The notes under the pieces: generated by a model
Told to the model about the DNA's origin: nothing
Database searches by the model: none
Seen by the model: only the letters and a program-made list of their open reading frames with translations
Part shown: piece after piece, positions 1 to 5,461 of the stretch
Layout of the letters: the number at the start of each line of letters is the position of its first letter
How positions within the stretch are numbered: the first letter of the stretch is position 1
Position numbers and translations under genes: made by a program
Assembly: GCA_015069065.1 (NCBI GenBank)
Contig: SVJI01000100.1
Coordinates: forward strand, 1 to 5,461
Source: Oscillospiraceae bacterium
GTDB taxonomy: Bacteria; Bacillota; Clostridia; UMGS1883
Direction: 5' to 3'
DNA: 5,461 nt

Positions 1-543
1 CGTACTTACTGTAAACTGGAACAGTGAGTAGAAACCGAGCATGATTATTACGTCATGAGCGAGGGCGAGAACAGCGCTCGTACCTGACTGGAAGTCAAAA
101 CGGAAAGTGATGTATAAAAGCATCAGGATAATTGCAAGTGCAATCGCTTTAAGTGAATCACCGATAAGGCGTCCGCTTACACTACCTGAAACCTTTTCGT
201 TTGCGAGAACGTGCTTCTGCTCGAGGTTGAATTCCTTTTTAACAGCCTCGATAACAGCATCGCTCTGCTCGTTAGTAAGCTCGATTGTCTTTACGGAAAC
301 ACCGCTTTCACCTGTCTGCTGAACGGTGATGTCGTTTGTCTTAACCTGCTCTTTAACGATATCTCTTATCTGAGTTTCAACTGCAGCAGAATACTTTGTC
401 TTGTTAAGGTCAAACTGAATTGTTGTACCGCCTGTAAAGTCGATACCGTAGTTAAGTCCTCTTACAAACATAAGCACAATGCTCAATACAATAAGAATAG
501 CAGATATAGTGAAGAATACTTTTCTTTTAGATGTAGGTGACAT
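1..543 (-). CDS. secF: Protein translocase subunit SecF (N-terminal 181 residues; 3' end beyond window)
   Basis: SecF pairs with SecD in the cytoplasmic membrane and uses the proton motive force to help SecYEG/SecA pull preproteins across. The reading frame is open from the ATG at 541-543 to the window edge, giving 181 residues. It shows an N-terminal membrane helix (about residues 9-27), the SecF signature GIDFTGGT (33-40), and an extracytoplasmic P1-like domain (about 41-125). After this come a hydrophobic helix (about 131-146), the family segment TFRFDFQSGTSAVLALAHDV (146-165), and the start of the next helix. Asp164 in AHDV sits where the family has a conserved, functionally important Asp. 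The ATG overlaps the secD stop by one base (TAATG) and has its own AAGGAGGG ribosome-binding site at 551-558, seven bases upstream. This indicates co-transcription and translational coupling with secD. The family is usually about 300 residues, so roughly 40% is missing because the window ends here; nothing suggests a broken gene. Confidence 0.95.
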   Translation of the reverse strand, partial: MSPTSKRKVFFTISAILIVLSIVLMFVRGLNYGIDFTGGTTIQFDLNKTKYSAAVETQIRDIVKEQVKTNDITVQQTGESGVSVKTIELTNEQSDAVIEAVKKEFNLEQKHVLANEKVSGSVSGRLIGDSLKAIALAIILMLLYITFRFDFQSGTSAVLALAHDVIIMLGFYSLFQFTVST

Positions 544-1856
544 TATGCATCCCTCCTTTTAGATAAACCGTAGAGTGCGGGATTCTTAATGCCGAAGCCC
601 ACAATCTGCTTGAGCAAGAACTTTGTAAGTGTTACTGCTGTAAGCATGCTGATAACAATACCGATAAACAGTGTTACTGCAAAGCTCTTAACTGTACCTG
701 TACCGAAGAGATAAAGTACAACTGATGCAATAATTGTTGTTACGTTGGAGTCAATAACGGCAGTGAGAGCGCGCTTGAAACCGCCGTTTACAGCAGCACC
801 CACACTCTTACCTGCACGAAGCTCGTCCTTAATTCTTTCAAAGATAACAACGTTGGCGTCAACTGCCATACCGATAGAAAGAATAACACCGGCAATACCC
901 GGAAGTGTAAGGGTAACAACTCTCCATGAGGGAACAAAGAAGCCCGCCATGATAAGAGTTACTAAAGATACATATGCAATCAGTGAAACACTGGCAACCA
1001 CACCGGGAAGTCTGTATATGATAATCATAAACAGCATTACAAGAAGAATACCGATAAGCGCAGCCTTAAGAGATGTGGAAAGCGCCTTTGAACCAAGTGT
1101 AGGTCCTACGCTTCTAAGCTCTGCATCCTTAAGAGAGAAGGGAAGCTGACCGGAATTGATAAGGCTTGAAACAGCCTCTGCTCCATCAGCGTCATAGTCG
1201 CCTGTAATGATACAGCTGTCGCTGTCGATGACCTCCTGAACGGTAGGACTCATCTGAACCTCACCGTCAAGTGCGATGGCGATAATATTCTTACCCTCGC
1301 CGGCACTTACAGCAGCCTGAGTAGCTTCCTTGAATTTCTTCTGTCCTTCACCTGTGAAGTTAAGCTGAACATAGTAAAGATTTCCGCTTGTTTCGCTGGT
1401 GGGACCGTACTTGCTTGCAGCGCCCTTGATATAATCCTTAGAGCCGTCCATAATTACTTTACCGTCAGCGTCAAGGAATTCAAGCTTTGCAGTTGCACCT
1501 ATCATTTTAACTGCTTCCTGAGGGTCATCGATATCCGGAATTTCAACGCGGATACCTGTTTCGCCCTGACGGGAGATTGTAGCCTCTGCGTAACCCTTGG
1601 AATCAAGTCTGGTACGGATGATGCTTTCAGCTGAATTCATATCCTCTGCCGTTACTTTGTCAAGGTCCTTAACATCTGGCTCAAATACGATGATAGAGCC
1701 GCCTACGAGGTCAAGACCCTGTTTAATACCCTTATCTTTATCAAAGGTACTGGGAATTTCGATATTGCCGATTTTAACGTCAAATGCTGCAACGTATGCA
1801 AATGCAACAATAAGCACTACAACCAGCAAGAATGAAATTACATTTTTTGCTTTCAT
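543..1856 (-). CDS. secD: Protein translocase subunit SecD
   Basis: SecD is the larger partner of SecF, the accessory complex that pulls preproteins across the membrane after SecA-driven translocation. The 437 residues show one N-terminal helix (about 6-24), then QGLDLVGG (46-53), the family's D1-type motif. A large extracytoplasmic domain (about 54-255) follows, ending in SVGPTLGSKALS (249-260). A bundle of five further helices spans about 262-420. Within it lies the hallmark LPGIAGVILSIGMAVDANVV (318-337) followed by IFERIKDELRAG. Asp333 in AVDANV matches the Asp implicated in proton relay in characterised SecD proteins. The length fits the short SecD of Clostridia rather than the roughly 600-residue enterobacterial form. 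The start ATG has a strong AAGGAGG (1864-1870) seven bases upstream and a near-consensus promoter further up. The stop codon overlaps the secF start. No yajC precedes it, unlike in many bacteria. Confidence 0.97.
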   Translation of the reverse strand: MKAKNVISFLLVVVLIVAFAYVAAFDVKIGNIEIPSTFDKDKGIKQGLDLVGGSIIVFEPDVKDLDKVTAEDMNSAESIIRTRLDSKGYAEATISRQGETGIRVEIPDIDDPQEAVKMIGATAKLEFLDADGKVIMDGSKDYIKGAASKYGPTSETSGNLYYVQLNFTGEGQKKFKEATQAAVSAGEGKNIIAIALDGEVQMSPTVQEVIDSDSCIITGDYDADGAEAVSSLINSGQLPFSLKDAELRSVGPTLGSKALSTSLKAALIGILLVMLFMIIIYRLPGVVASVSLIAYVSLVTLIMAGFFVPSWRVVTLTLPGIAGVILSIGMAVDANVVIFERIKDELRAGKSVGAAVNGGFKRALTAVIDSNVTTIIASVVLYLFGTGTVKSFAVTLFIGIVISMLTAVTLTKFLLKQIVGFGIKNPALYGLSKRRDA

Positions 1857-1863
1857 TATTGTT

Positions 1864-1870
1864 CCTCCTT
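1864..1870 (-). promoter_or_regulatory. Ribosome-binding site of secD
   Basis: AAGGAGG on the minus strand lies seven bases before the secD ATG at 1854-1856. It is a near-perfect complement to the 16S rRNA 3' end and fixes the secD start codon. Confidence 0.9.
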
Positions 1871-1900
1871 CGTTATTTTTCTAAGTCCAATAACACTACT

Positions 1901-1929
1901 ATTATAGCCAAAAACACAGTAATAGTCAA
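1901..1929 (-). promoter_or_regulatory. Sigma-A type promoter of the secD-secF operon
   Basis: On the minus strand, TTGACT (1924-1929, five of six to consensus) is followed after exactly 17 bases by TATAAT (1901-1906, perfect). Transcription would start near 1894, leaving a leader of about 38 bases before secD with room only for the ribosome-binding site. This strong promoter shows that secD-secF can be transcribed independently of the NACHT gene upstream. Confidence 0.88.
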
Positions 1930-2006
1930 TAGAAATTCTTAATTATTTACAGTTTGTACCAATCTGAGAGAACGCAGAATTTTAAAGTCTAATAAGCGTG
2001 TTGAAA

Positions 2007-5000
2007 TTAGAAGCGTTCCTGAAAATTTTCCAATCCGTTACAATCCAGTTTTGCCAGCTTGCGAATTAGGTCATCATTCCCTGAGGCAGGCCTTGTTTCA
2101 TTTGGCCACTCCCCTGTCAGGATGACATTTTTCTGCAGAAGGATATCAACATAGGTAGATTTCCACTTGGTAGTATGAAGCCGGCGTAATTGGTAGGACA
2201 AATCCTTCCTTGAAATTGTTAGAAAGTCAGGCTGCTTTTTTACCCGATAACGGTCTAATAAGTAGAAGAAAATTATAATGATTAAAACTGCCGCTAAAAC
2301 TGTTGTAATTAAACAAAAGAAAATGATTTCCAATATTTCAAACTTGAAAATTAAATAGACTATAAGCAGGACGGATAGTGTTGGAATCGTAAGTGCTTTT
2401 AACGTAAATAGAATTGACTTAATGTCTAAATTGTCCCACGGAGCCTCAAACCGACCTTCTTTAACCGAATAGAAAATATCGTGAATAAATTCCAAAAGCA
2501 TACTTGTTATAAGCACTGCAAGCGTAAATCCTATCCAGATGTGACAAATAAATATTCCGTAATGCATAGCTATTATTCCAAAAATGAATGCTATATAAAG
2601 TGGAATTACATTTGAAATTACTCTTTGAAAACCGGATGATGTTTCAGTATTTTTTGCTACAAATATTGAAAGAACAATAATAAATATAGATGACAGAAAA
2701 TCGTTTTCAATATACACACCAATATGTTTGAAACTTAGTAGCAGCTCGTTTAAAGAATTTATAGTGTTTGTATCGACTGATTTTGGCAGCCAAGCAACTT
2801 TGGACATAGATAAAATATTAAGTTTACTCAGGAGTAACATTATCATTAAAATGACTGTCCAGGGTGTAGTAAATGCTATAAACACATTTGTCAAAAAGAG
2901 TGACAGGTGAAAATTCTTTACGTAGCGAAAGCTTTTTGAAATTGAAAGCGAAAATTGTGTGTTCCTGAACCGCTCCAGGTGTGTTCTTAAATCCCATTGC
3001 ATAAAATAGTTGCAGACTTGCGTTTCTATGCGGCTATCCAATCTTTTCATGATTCTGAAGTTTTTCATTACCACATCAGTAAGCCATCGATTTTCAAGCG
3101 CGAAGATTTGCAGAACCATTTGCTGTAACCATTCAGCTTTAAATAAAACCATGCTGTTTGCCAGAGCGTGTAACACTACAAAATCTGTACTGAAATCTAA
3201 ACTGTATTCTACAAGTGTTTCAAACTCTTCCATATGTTCTTCCAATACAGTTTTTCTGTTGCGGAATGCTTCAGCCATAAAATGCAGTGTATTTACCAGT
3301 TCTACACAACCTTTATTTAATATACTGCTTTTCGCCTTTATATTATTTTTTACTACATTCCAGCAATAATCAGCAATATCCTTTACTTTTTCCTCCTCCG
3401 CTATTTCGCAATACAAAACAAGTGCGTCGCGCATGCCGGAGTTATTTATGATACAATCATACTCTTCCTGGTCTATATTTTTTTTGCTTTCGAGAATACT
3501 TTCTACCAGGAAAAACTCCTGAAATCTTCTATGCACGAAAGAAACGGTATCATCAGAACCTCCAAAACGACATATTTTGGCGTATTTTAACAGCTCTAAA
3601 ACTTTGAGACGATAACACTCATCCTTATCTTTATATAGATCCTTCGCAGGACATTCCAGACCATGTGCCGTTGATTCCTGCATATGAACGGCCAATACTT
3701 TGGCTGCGTGATATATTTCGTCGACAGTCATTTCCTCGCTGGTGATTTTATCAGCACATTTATCTAATCGCCCTTTAACAAAGCTGCTATAAAGCTCCAT
3801 CTGGTTATCGGGAAATGCCCCCGCATTTTCTTTCATGTAATTGACAAGCAGTGTTAAGTAAAAAGGATTGCGGCACAGTATAACAAGATCCTCGCGCTTT
3901 CCGAACAGGTTTTTTACAATGTCAGAGGAGTTGTTTAAATACTTTTGAATCATGGTCTTAATCTTGATGTCGCTAAATTCCTGTATTTTTAAAGTAACAG
4001 TAGCTCCTAATGAATCAGAAGGAGACTTATACAGTCGGGATGCAATGATACCTCCGTGCTGATTTGGACCGGTCAAAAATTGATATATGAGGGTGGATAT
4101 GTTATCGATAAGCTGCTGACAACCATTTTTTCCCATTAAACAAGGCAATTCATCAAATGAGTCGAAAATAAAGTACCATCTTCCATCCCCGAGCACTTTT
4201 TCAAAATATGTATTTAGGAATTCATCTGTAAAGAAATCACCGTCTTCGTAAAGAATAGATTTGATAAAATCAGTCAAATCTTTGCTTTTAGGCAAATTTT
4301 TTAAATTCCATTCTTTATTCCATTTTTTTAAGTCAATATAAACGGGGATTTTTTTTGTTTTTTTACACTCATCCAGGAGTTCGAGACACAATTTTCTCAG
4401 TGACACACTTTTTCCTGAACCGGGGTCGCCAAGGACAAGGAAAATAGTGTTTTGGCGCTTGTTTTTCTTTAAGCATTTCAAAGGGTCAGCGTATCTCTTT
4501 TTTCGCTTTCCGTTAATACATGCCTCAACCTCCGCTTCGACGGGGGTAAATAAACTTTCATTCCAGTTTGTCTTGTTGTTTATATATTCTAATCTTTGTC
4601 GAAGCACCTTGCAAAAACTAATACTTTTTTCTGTATAATTTTTTTCTCTGAATTCTGCGATACAGTTTTTTGAATTATATTTTGTATTCAGGTGGTTGTA
4701 TATAACCAGAATAATATATAATGCCAAAAAAGCAATCCAGAATGTTATCATAAGGGCTGTATGATTGTTAAGGGAATATTTGTTGTCAACACCTAATTTA
4801 AGAAATATATATTTAAGAATTTTACTGTATATGTTGTTTAATTTTTTGGCAAATTCGGTGTTTTCAAAACACTCTAAAAAACCGGAAAATAACGATGATG
4901 CCATAAGAATTATGTGCCGGACCCCTGCTTTTTCCAAGTTGTTAGCAAGGAATAAAGCCGCAACAATAATAATTGATGTGAAGGTAATCAACTGGGAATT

Positions 5001-5087
5001 CATGTCGTTTAGCAGACACAATGACAAAATGCTGCTTACAACAGGAATGAGAAAAAGTACAATAATCCAAACGATCTTTTTTTTCAT
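2007..5087 (-). CDS. NLR-like NACHT-domain NTPase with N- and C-terminal membrane segments (candidate anti-phage defence protein)
   Basis: Seen (1026 aa, numbered from the ATG at 5085-5087): hydrophobic N-terminal segments at about 5-26, 33-50 and 111-131, with a weaker one at 57-71. A polar linker with FTPVEAEVEA (180-189) leads into a STAND-class NACHT NTPase. This has Walker A GDPGSGKS (220-227), Walker B YFIFDSFDEL (305-314, D309/D312/E313), IIASR (347-351) and CRNPFYLTLL (405-414). A winged-helix type motif FVHRRFQEFF (517-526) and a helical region to about 720 follow. Then come about six predicted membrane helices between 725 and 944, and a soluble tail (945-1026) I do not recognise. 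Known of the family: bacterial NACHT proteins (Avs, bNACHT) sense phage and trigger cell-damaging effectors. Inferred: the membrane regions anchor or act as the effector. The ATG was chosen over an in-frame TTG at 5109-5111 because AAAGGA lies nine bases upstream of it. The gene is monocistronic with its own promoter, and sampled stretches are very AT-rich. The NTPase call is firm; the defence role is not. Confidence 0.9.
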   Translation of the reverse strand: MKKKIVWIIVLFLIPVVSSILSLCLLNDMNSQLITFTSIIIVAALFLANNLEKAGVRHIILMASSLFSGFLECFENTEFAKKLNNIYSKILKYIFLKLGVDNKYSLNNHTALMITFWIAFLALYIILVIYNHLNTKYNSKNCIAEFREKNYTEKSISFCKVLRQRLEYINNKTNWNESLFTPVEAEVEACINGKRKKRYADPLKCLKKNKRQNTIFLVLGDPGSGKSVSLRKLCLELLDECKKTKKIPVYIDLKKWNKEWNLKNLPKSKDLTDFIKSILYEDGDFFTDEFLNTYFEKVLGDGRWYFIFDSFDELPCLMGKNGCQQLIDNISTLIYQFLTGPNQHGGIIASRLYKSPSDSLGATVTLKIQEFSDIKIKTMIQKYLNNSSDIVKNLFGKREDLVILCRNPFYLTLLVNYMKENAGAFPDNQMELYSSFVKGRLDKCADKITSEEMTVDEIYHAAKVLAVHMQESTAHGLECPAKDLYKDKDECYRLKVLELLKYAKICRFGGSDDTVSFVHRRFQEFFLVESILESKKNIDQEEYDCIINNSGMRDALVLYCEIAEEEKVKDIADYCWNVVKNNIKAKSSILNKGCVELVNTLHFMAEAFRNRKTVLEEHMEEFETLVEYSLDFSTDFVVLHALANSMVLFKAEWLQQMVLQIFALENRWLTDVVMKNFRIMKRLDSRIETQVCNYFMQWDLRTHLERFRNTQFSLSISKSFRYVKNFHLSLFLTNVFIAFTTPWTVILMIMLLLSKLNILSMSKVAWLPKSVDTNTINSLNELLLSFKHIGVYIENDFLSSIFIIVLSIFVAKNTETSSGFQRVISNVIPLYIAFIFGIIAMHYGIFICHIWIGFTLAVLITSMLLEFIHDIFYSVKEGRFEAPWDNLDIKSILFTLKALTIPTLSVLLIVYLIFKFEILEIIFFCLITTVLAAVLIIIIFFYLLDRYRVKKQPDFLTISRKDLSYQLRRLHTTKWKSTYVDILLQKNVILTGEWPNETRPASGNDDLIRKLAKLDCNGLENFQERF

Positions 5088-5096
5088 TATTGTCAG

Positions 5097-5102
5097 TCCT
5101 TT
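5097..5102 (-). promoter_or_regulatory. Ribosome-binding site that decides the NACHT gene start
   Basis: AAAGGA on the minus strand lies nine bases before the ATG at 5085-5087. The alternative in-frame TTG at 5109-5111 has no comparable site and would fall only about 15 bases from the predicted transcript start. The ATG giving MKKKIVWII is therefore preferred, which removes eight residues from the longest reading. Confidence 0.75.
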
Positions 5103-5120
5103 CAAAACCAATAAATGGCA

Positions 5121-5160
5121 TTATCATACATTATTATACAGTAAGTCCGTTAATAATACA
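5121..5160. repeat. 10-bp phased AT-rich repeats over the NACHT promoter
   Basis: On the plus strand, ttatcataca (5121-5130) and ttattataca (5131-5140) are adjacent 10-mers that differ at one base. A related taataataca (5151-5160) lies one further 10-bp step away. The same segment contains a perfect 7-bp inverted repeat (attatta/taataat) around the promoter spacer. The repeats cover the -35, the -10 and the likely transcript start. They could be an operator, but their low complexity also allows a chance origin. Confidence 0.35.
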
Positions 5161-5161
5161 A
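5133..5161 (-). promoter_or_regulatory. Sigma-A type promoter of the NACHT gene
   Basis: On the minus strand, TTGTAT (5156-5161, TTG conserved) is followed after 17 bases by a perfect TATAAT (5133-5138). Transcription would begin near 5126, giving a leader of about 40 bases before the ATG. The promoter lies between the tRNA terminator and the gene, so the NACHT gene appears to be an independent transcription unit. The weak -35 box suggests modest or regulated expression. Confidence 0.75.
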
Positions 5162-5212
5162 GAAATTTACACAAAAGATTACCCCCTGAAAAATACAGTT
5201 AATTAAAGATAC

Positions 5213-5242
5213 AAAAAAAGACATCCGTCGGATGTCTTTTTT
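5213..5242 (-). terminator. Strong intrinsic terminator after tRNA-Arg (structurally bidirectional)
   Basis: An 8-bp GC-containing stem (arms 5220-5227 and 5229-5236; formally a 1-base loop, realistically a 3-base loop) is flanked by seven A on one side and six T on the other. Read on the minus strand it is a hairpin followed by TTTTTTT, a classic Rho-independent terminator placed immediately after the tRNA CCA end. The A/T flanks are symmetric, so it could also stop plus-strand transcription. It insulates the NACHT gene from rpmF/tRNA readthrough. Confidence 0.92.
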
Positions 5243-5316
5243 GGCACCGCCTGCGAGAATCGAACTCACAACTAGCCCTTAGGAGGGGCTTGTTATATCC
5301 ATTTAACTAAGGCGGC
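5242..5316 (-). tRNA. tRNA-Arg, anticodon CCU
   Basis: The 75-nt sequence folds into a full cloverleaf. The acceptor stem pairs GCCGCCT with AGGCGGT (with a terminal G-U). The D arm is GTTA/TAAC with an 8-base loop. The anticodon stem AGCCC/GGGCT holds loop CTCCTAA, giving anticodon CCT with U33 before it. A 4-base variable loop is followed by T arm GTGAG/CTCGC with loop TTCGATT. The discriminator base is G and CCA is encoded. Anticodon CCU reads the AGG arginine codon. No convincing promoter lies directly upstream, so it may be transcribed together with rpmF. Genes for this tRNA are known integration sites for mobile elements, but no duplicated tRNA 3' end is visible in this window. Confidence 0.96.
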
Positions 5317-5344
5317 ATATGTAATTTTTGATAAAGGCAAATGA

Positions 5345-5377
5345 ATTTACCGTTTCGAGTAATTCGAAACGGTAAAT
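5345..5377 (-). terminator. Hairpin between rpmF and tRNA-Arg (weak terminator or processing site)
   Basis: A perfect 14-bp inverted repeat (arms 5345-5358 and 5364-5377, 5-base loop) begins 14 bases after the rpmF stop codon. On the minus strand it is followed by TCATTTGCCTTTATC rather than a continuous T-tract. It may be an inefficient terminator, an mRNA 3'-end stabiliser, or a cleavage site that separates rpmF mRNA from the tRNA precursor. Confidence 0.65.
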
Positions 5378-5391
5378 GTCCATTTTACTGA

Positions 5392-5461
5392 TTAGTTAGC
5401 CTTGTTAACAACCTGAACGCCCTTGTAATATCCACAGTGCTTGCAAACGATATGTGCTTTA
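5392..5461 (-). CDS. rpmF: 50S ribosomal protein L32 (C-terminal 22 residues; 5' end beyond window)
   Basis: L32 is a small zinc-ribbon protein of the large ribosomal subunit, usually about 55-60 residues, so a little over a third is visible. The fragment reads KAHIVCKHCGYYKGVQVVNK then AN and a TAA stop. The second CxxC half of the zinc ribbon (CKHC) followed by GYYKG is the hallmark of the L32 C-terminus; the usual family form is close to HRVCPECGYYKGREV. The first cysteine pair and the start codon are outside the window. The GC-richer codon use resembles secD rather than the NACHT gene. A hairpin and tRNA-Arg follow directly downstream. Confidence 0.93.
   Translation of the reverse strand, partial: KAHIVCKHCGYYKGVQVVNKAN

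Larger units (their letters stand above)
1857..2006 (-). other. Intergenic region between the NACHT gene and secD; no clear terminator
   Basis: This 150-bp gap holds the secD promoter and ribosome-binding site. The only fold seen near the end of the NACHT gene is a weak 6-bp AT-rich hairpin (arms 1988-1993 and 2006-2011, 12-base loop) that overlaps the stop codon. It is followed by an imperfect T-rich stretch. It has one G-C pair per arm and would be a poor intrinsic terminator, so some readthrough from the NACHT gene into secD-secF is possible. No small coding sequence, RNA gene or att-like repeat is visible. Confidence 0.6.

Noticed and set aside
107..540. Two plus-strand open frames (71 and 109 aa) opposite secF
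   Set aside because: They are antisense to a clearly recognisable SecF coding sequence, overlap each other in different frames, and show no ribosome-binding site or recognisable domain.
745..1884. Plus-strand open frames (134 and 95 aa) opposite secD
   Set aside because: They are antisense shadows of conserved SecD motifs. Their composition reflects the reverse strand of secD rather than a plausible protein.
1857..2006. A small gene (yajC or a SCIFF-type peptide) upstream of secD
   Set aside because: These partners often neighbour secD in other bacteria, but the gap is only 150 bp, is occupied by the secD promoter and leader, and has no open frame with a ribosome-binding site.
1988..2011. 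6-bp hairpin at the end of the NACHT gene as an intrinsic terminator
   Set aside because: The stem is AT-rich and short with a 12-base loop, overlaps the stop codon, and is followed by a mixed sequence rather than a T-tract.
2728..5202. Plus-strand open frames (60, 119, 63 and 145 aa) and a 61-aa minus-strand frame inside the NACHT gene
   Set aside because: All lie in or across the long NACHT reading frame, which has intact family motifs throughout. The 145-aa frame and the 61-aa frame also cover the NACHT promoter or leader without a usable ribosome-binding site of their own.
5242..5316. tRNA-Arg(CCU) as an attachment site for an integrated element carrying the NACHT gene
   Set aside because: I looked for a second copy of the tRNA 3' end near the far side of the NACHT gene (1857-2006) and found none. 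No integrase or excisionase is present, so integration at this tRNA is not supported within the window.
1..5461. CRISPR array, insertion sequence or transposon ends
   Set aside because: No regularly spaced direct repeats of CRISPR length, no transposase coding sequence and no matched terminal inverted repeats were seen.

Overview
The window looks like a chromosomal segment of a low-to-moderate GC Bacillota, most likely of class Clostridia. The support for this is separate secD and secF genes with a short (437-residue) SecD, strong AGGAGG ribosome-binding sites, sigma-A type promoters with TATAAT boxes, and a zinc-ribbon type ribosomal protein L32. Genus cannot be fixed from the sequence. Every gene I can support lies on the minus strand, so transcription runs from high to low coordinates.

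In transcription order, the window opens with the C-terminal end of rpmF (ribosomal protein L32; 5392-5461, cut by the window edge). A 14-bp hairpin without a U-tract follows (5345-5377), then tRNA-Arg(CCU) (5242-5316), whose encoded CCA runs straight into a strong intrinsic terminator (5213-5242). A new sigma-A promoter (5133-5161) drives a large gene (2007-5087, 1026 aa from the ATG that has a Shine-Dalgarno). It encodes an NLR-like NACHT NTPase flanked on both sides by transmembrane segments. After a 150-bp gap that contains a near-consensus promoter, the protein-export genes secD (543-1856) and secF (1-543, its 3' end cut by the window edge) follow as a tightly coupled pair overlapping by one base (TAATG).

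The housekeeping parts are conventional. L32 belongs to the 50S ribosomal subunit, tRNA-Arg(CCU) reads AGG codons, and SecD/SecF form the proton-driven membrane complex that assists SecYEG/SecA export. The NACHT gene is the unusual part. It is monocistronic, visibly AT-rich in the stretches I sampled, and sits between translation and secretion housekeeping genes with its own promoter. Its Walker A, Walker B and winged-helix motifs are intact and match bacterial STAND/NACHT proteins, several of which are anti-phage sensors (Avs, bNACHT). It carries about four N-terminal and about six C-terminal predicted membrane helices plus an 80-residue soluble tail that I do not recognise. It is therefore a candidate single-gene, membrane-acting defence protein. 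That role is inferred from architecture and context and is not shown by the sequence.
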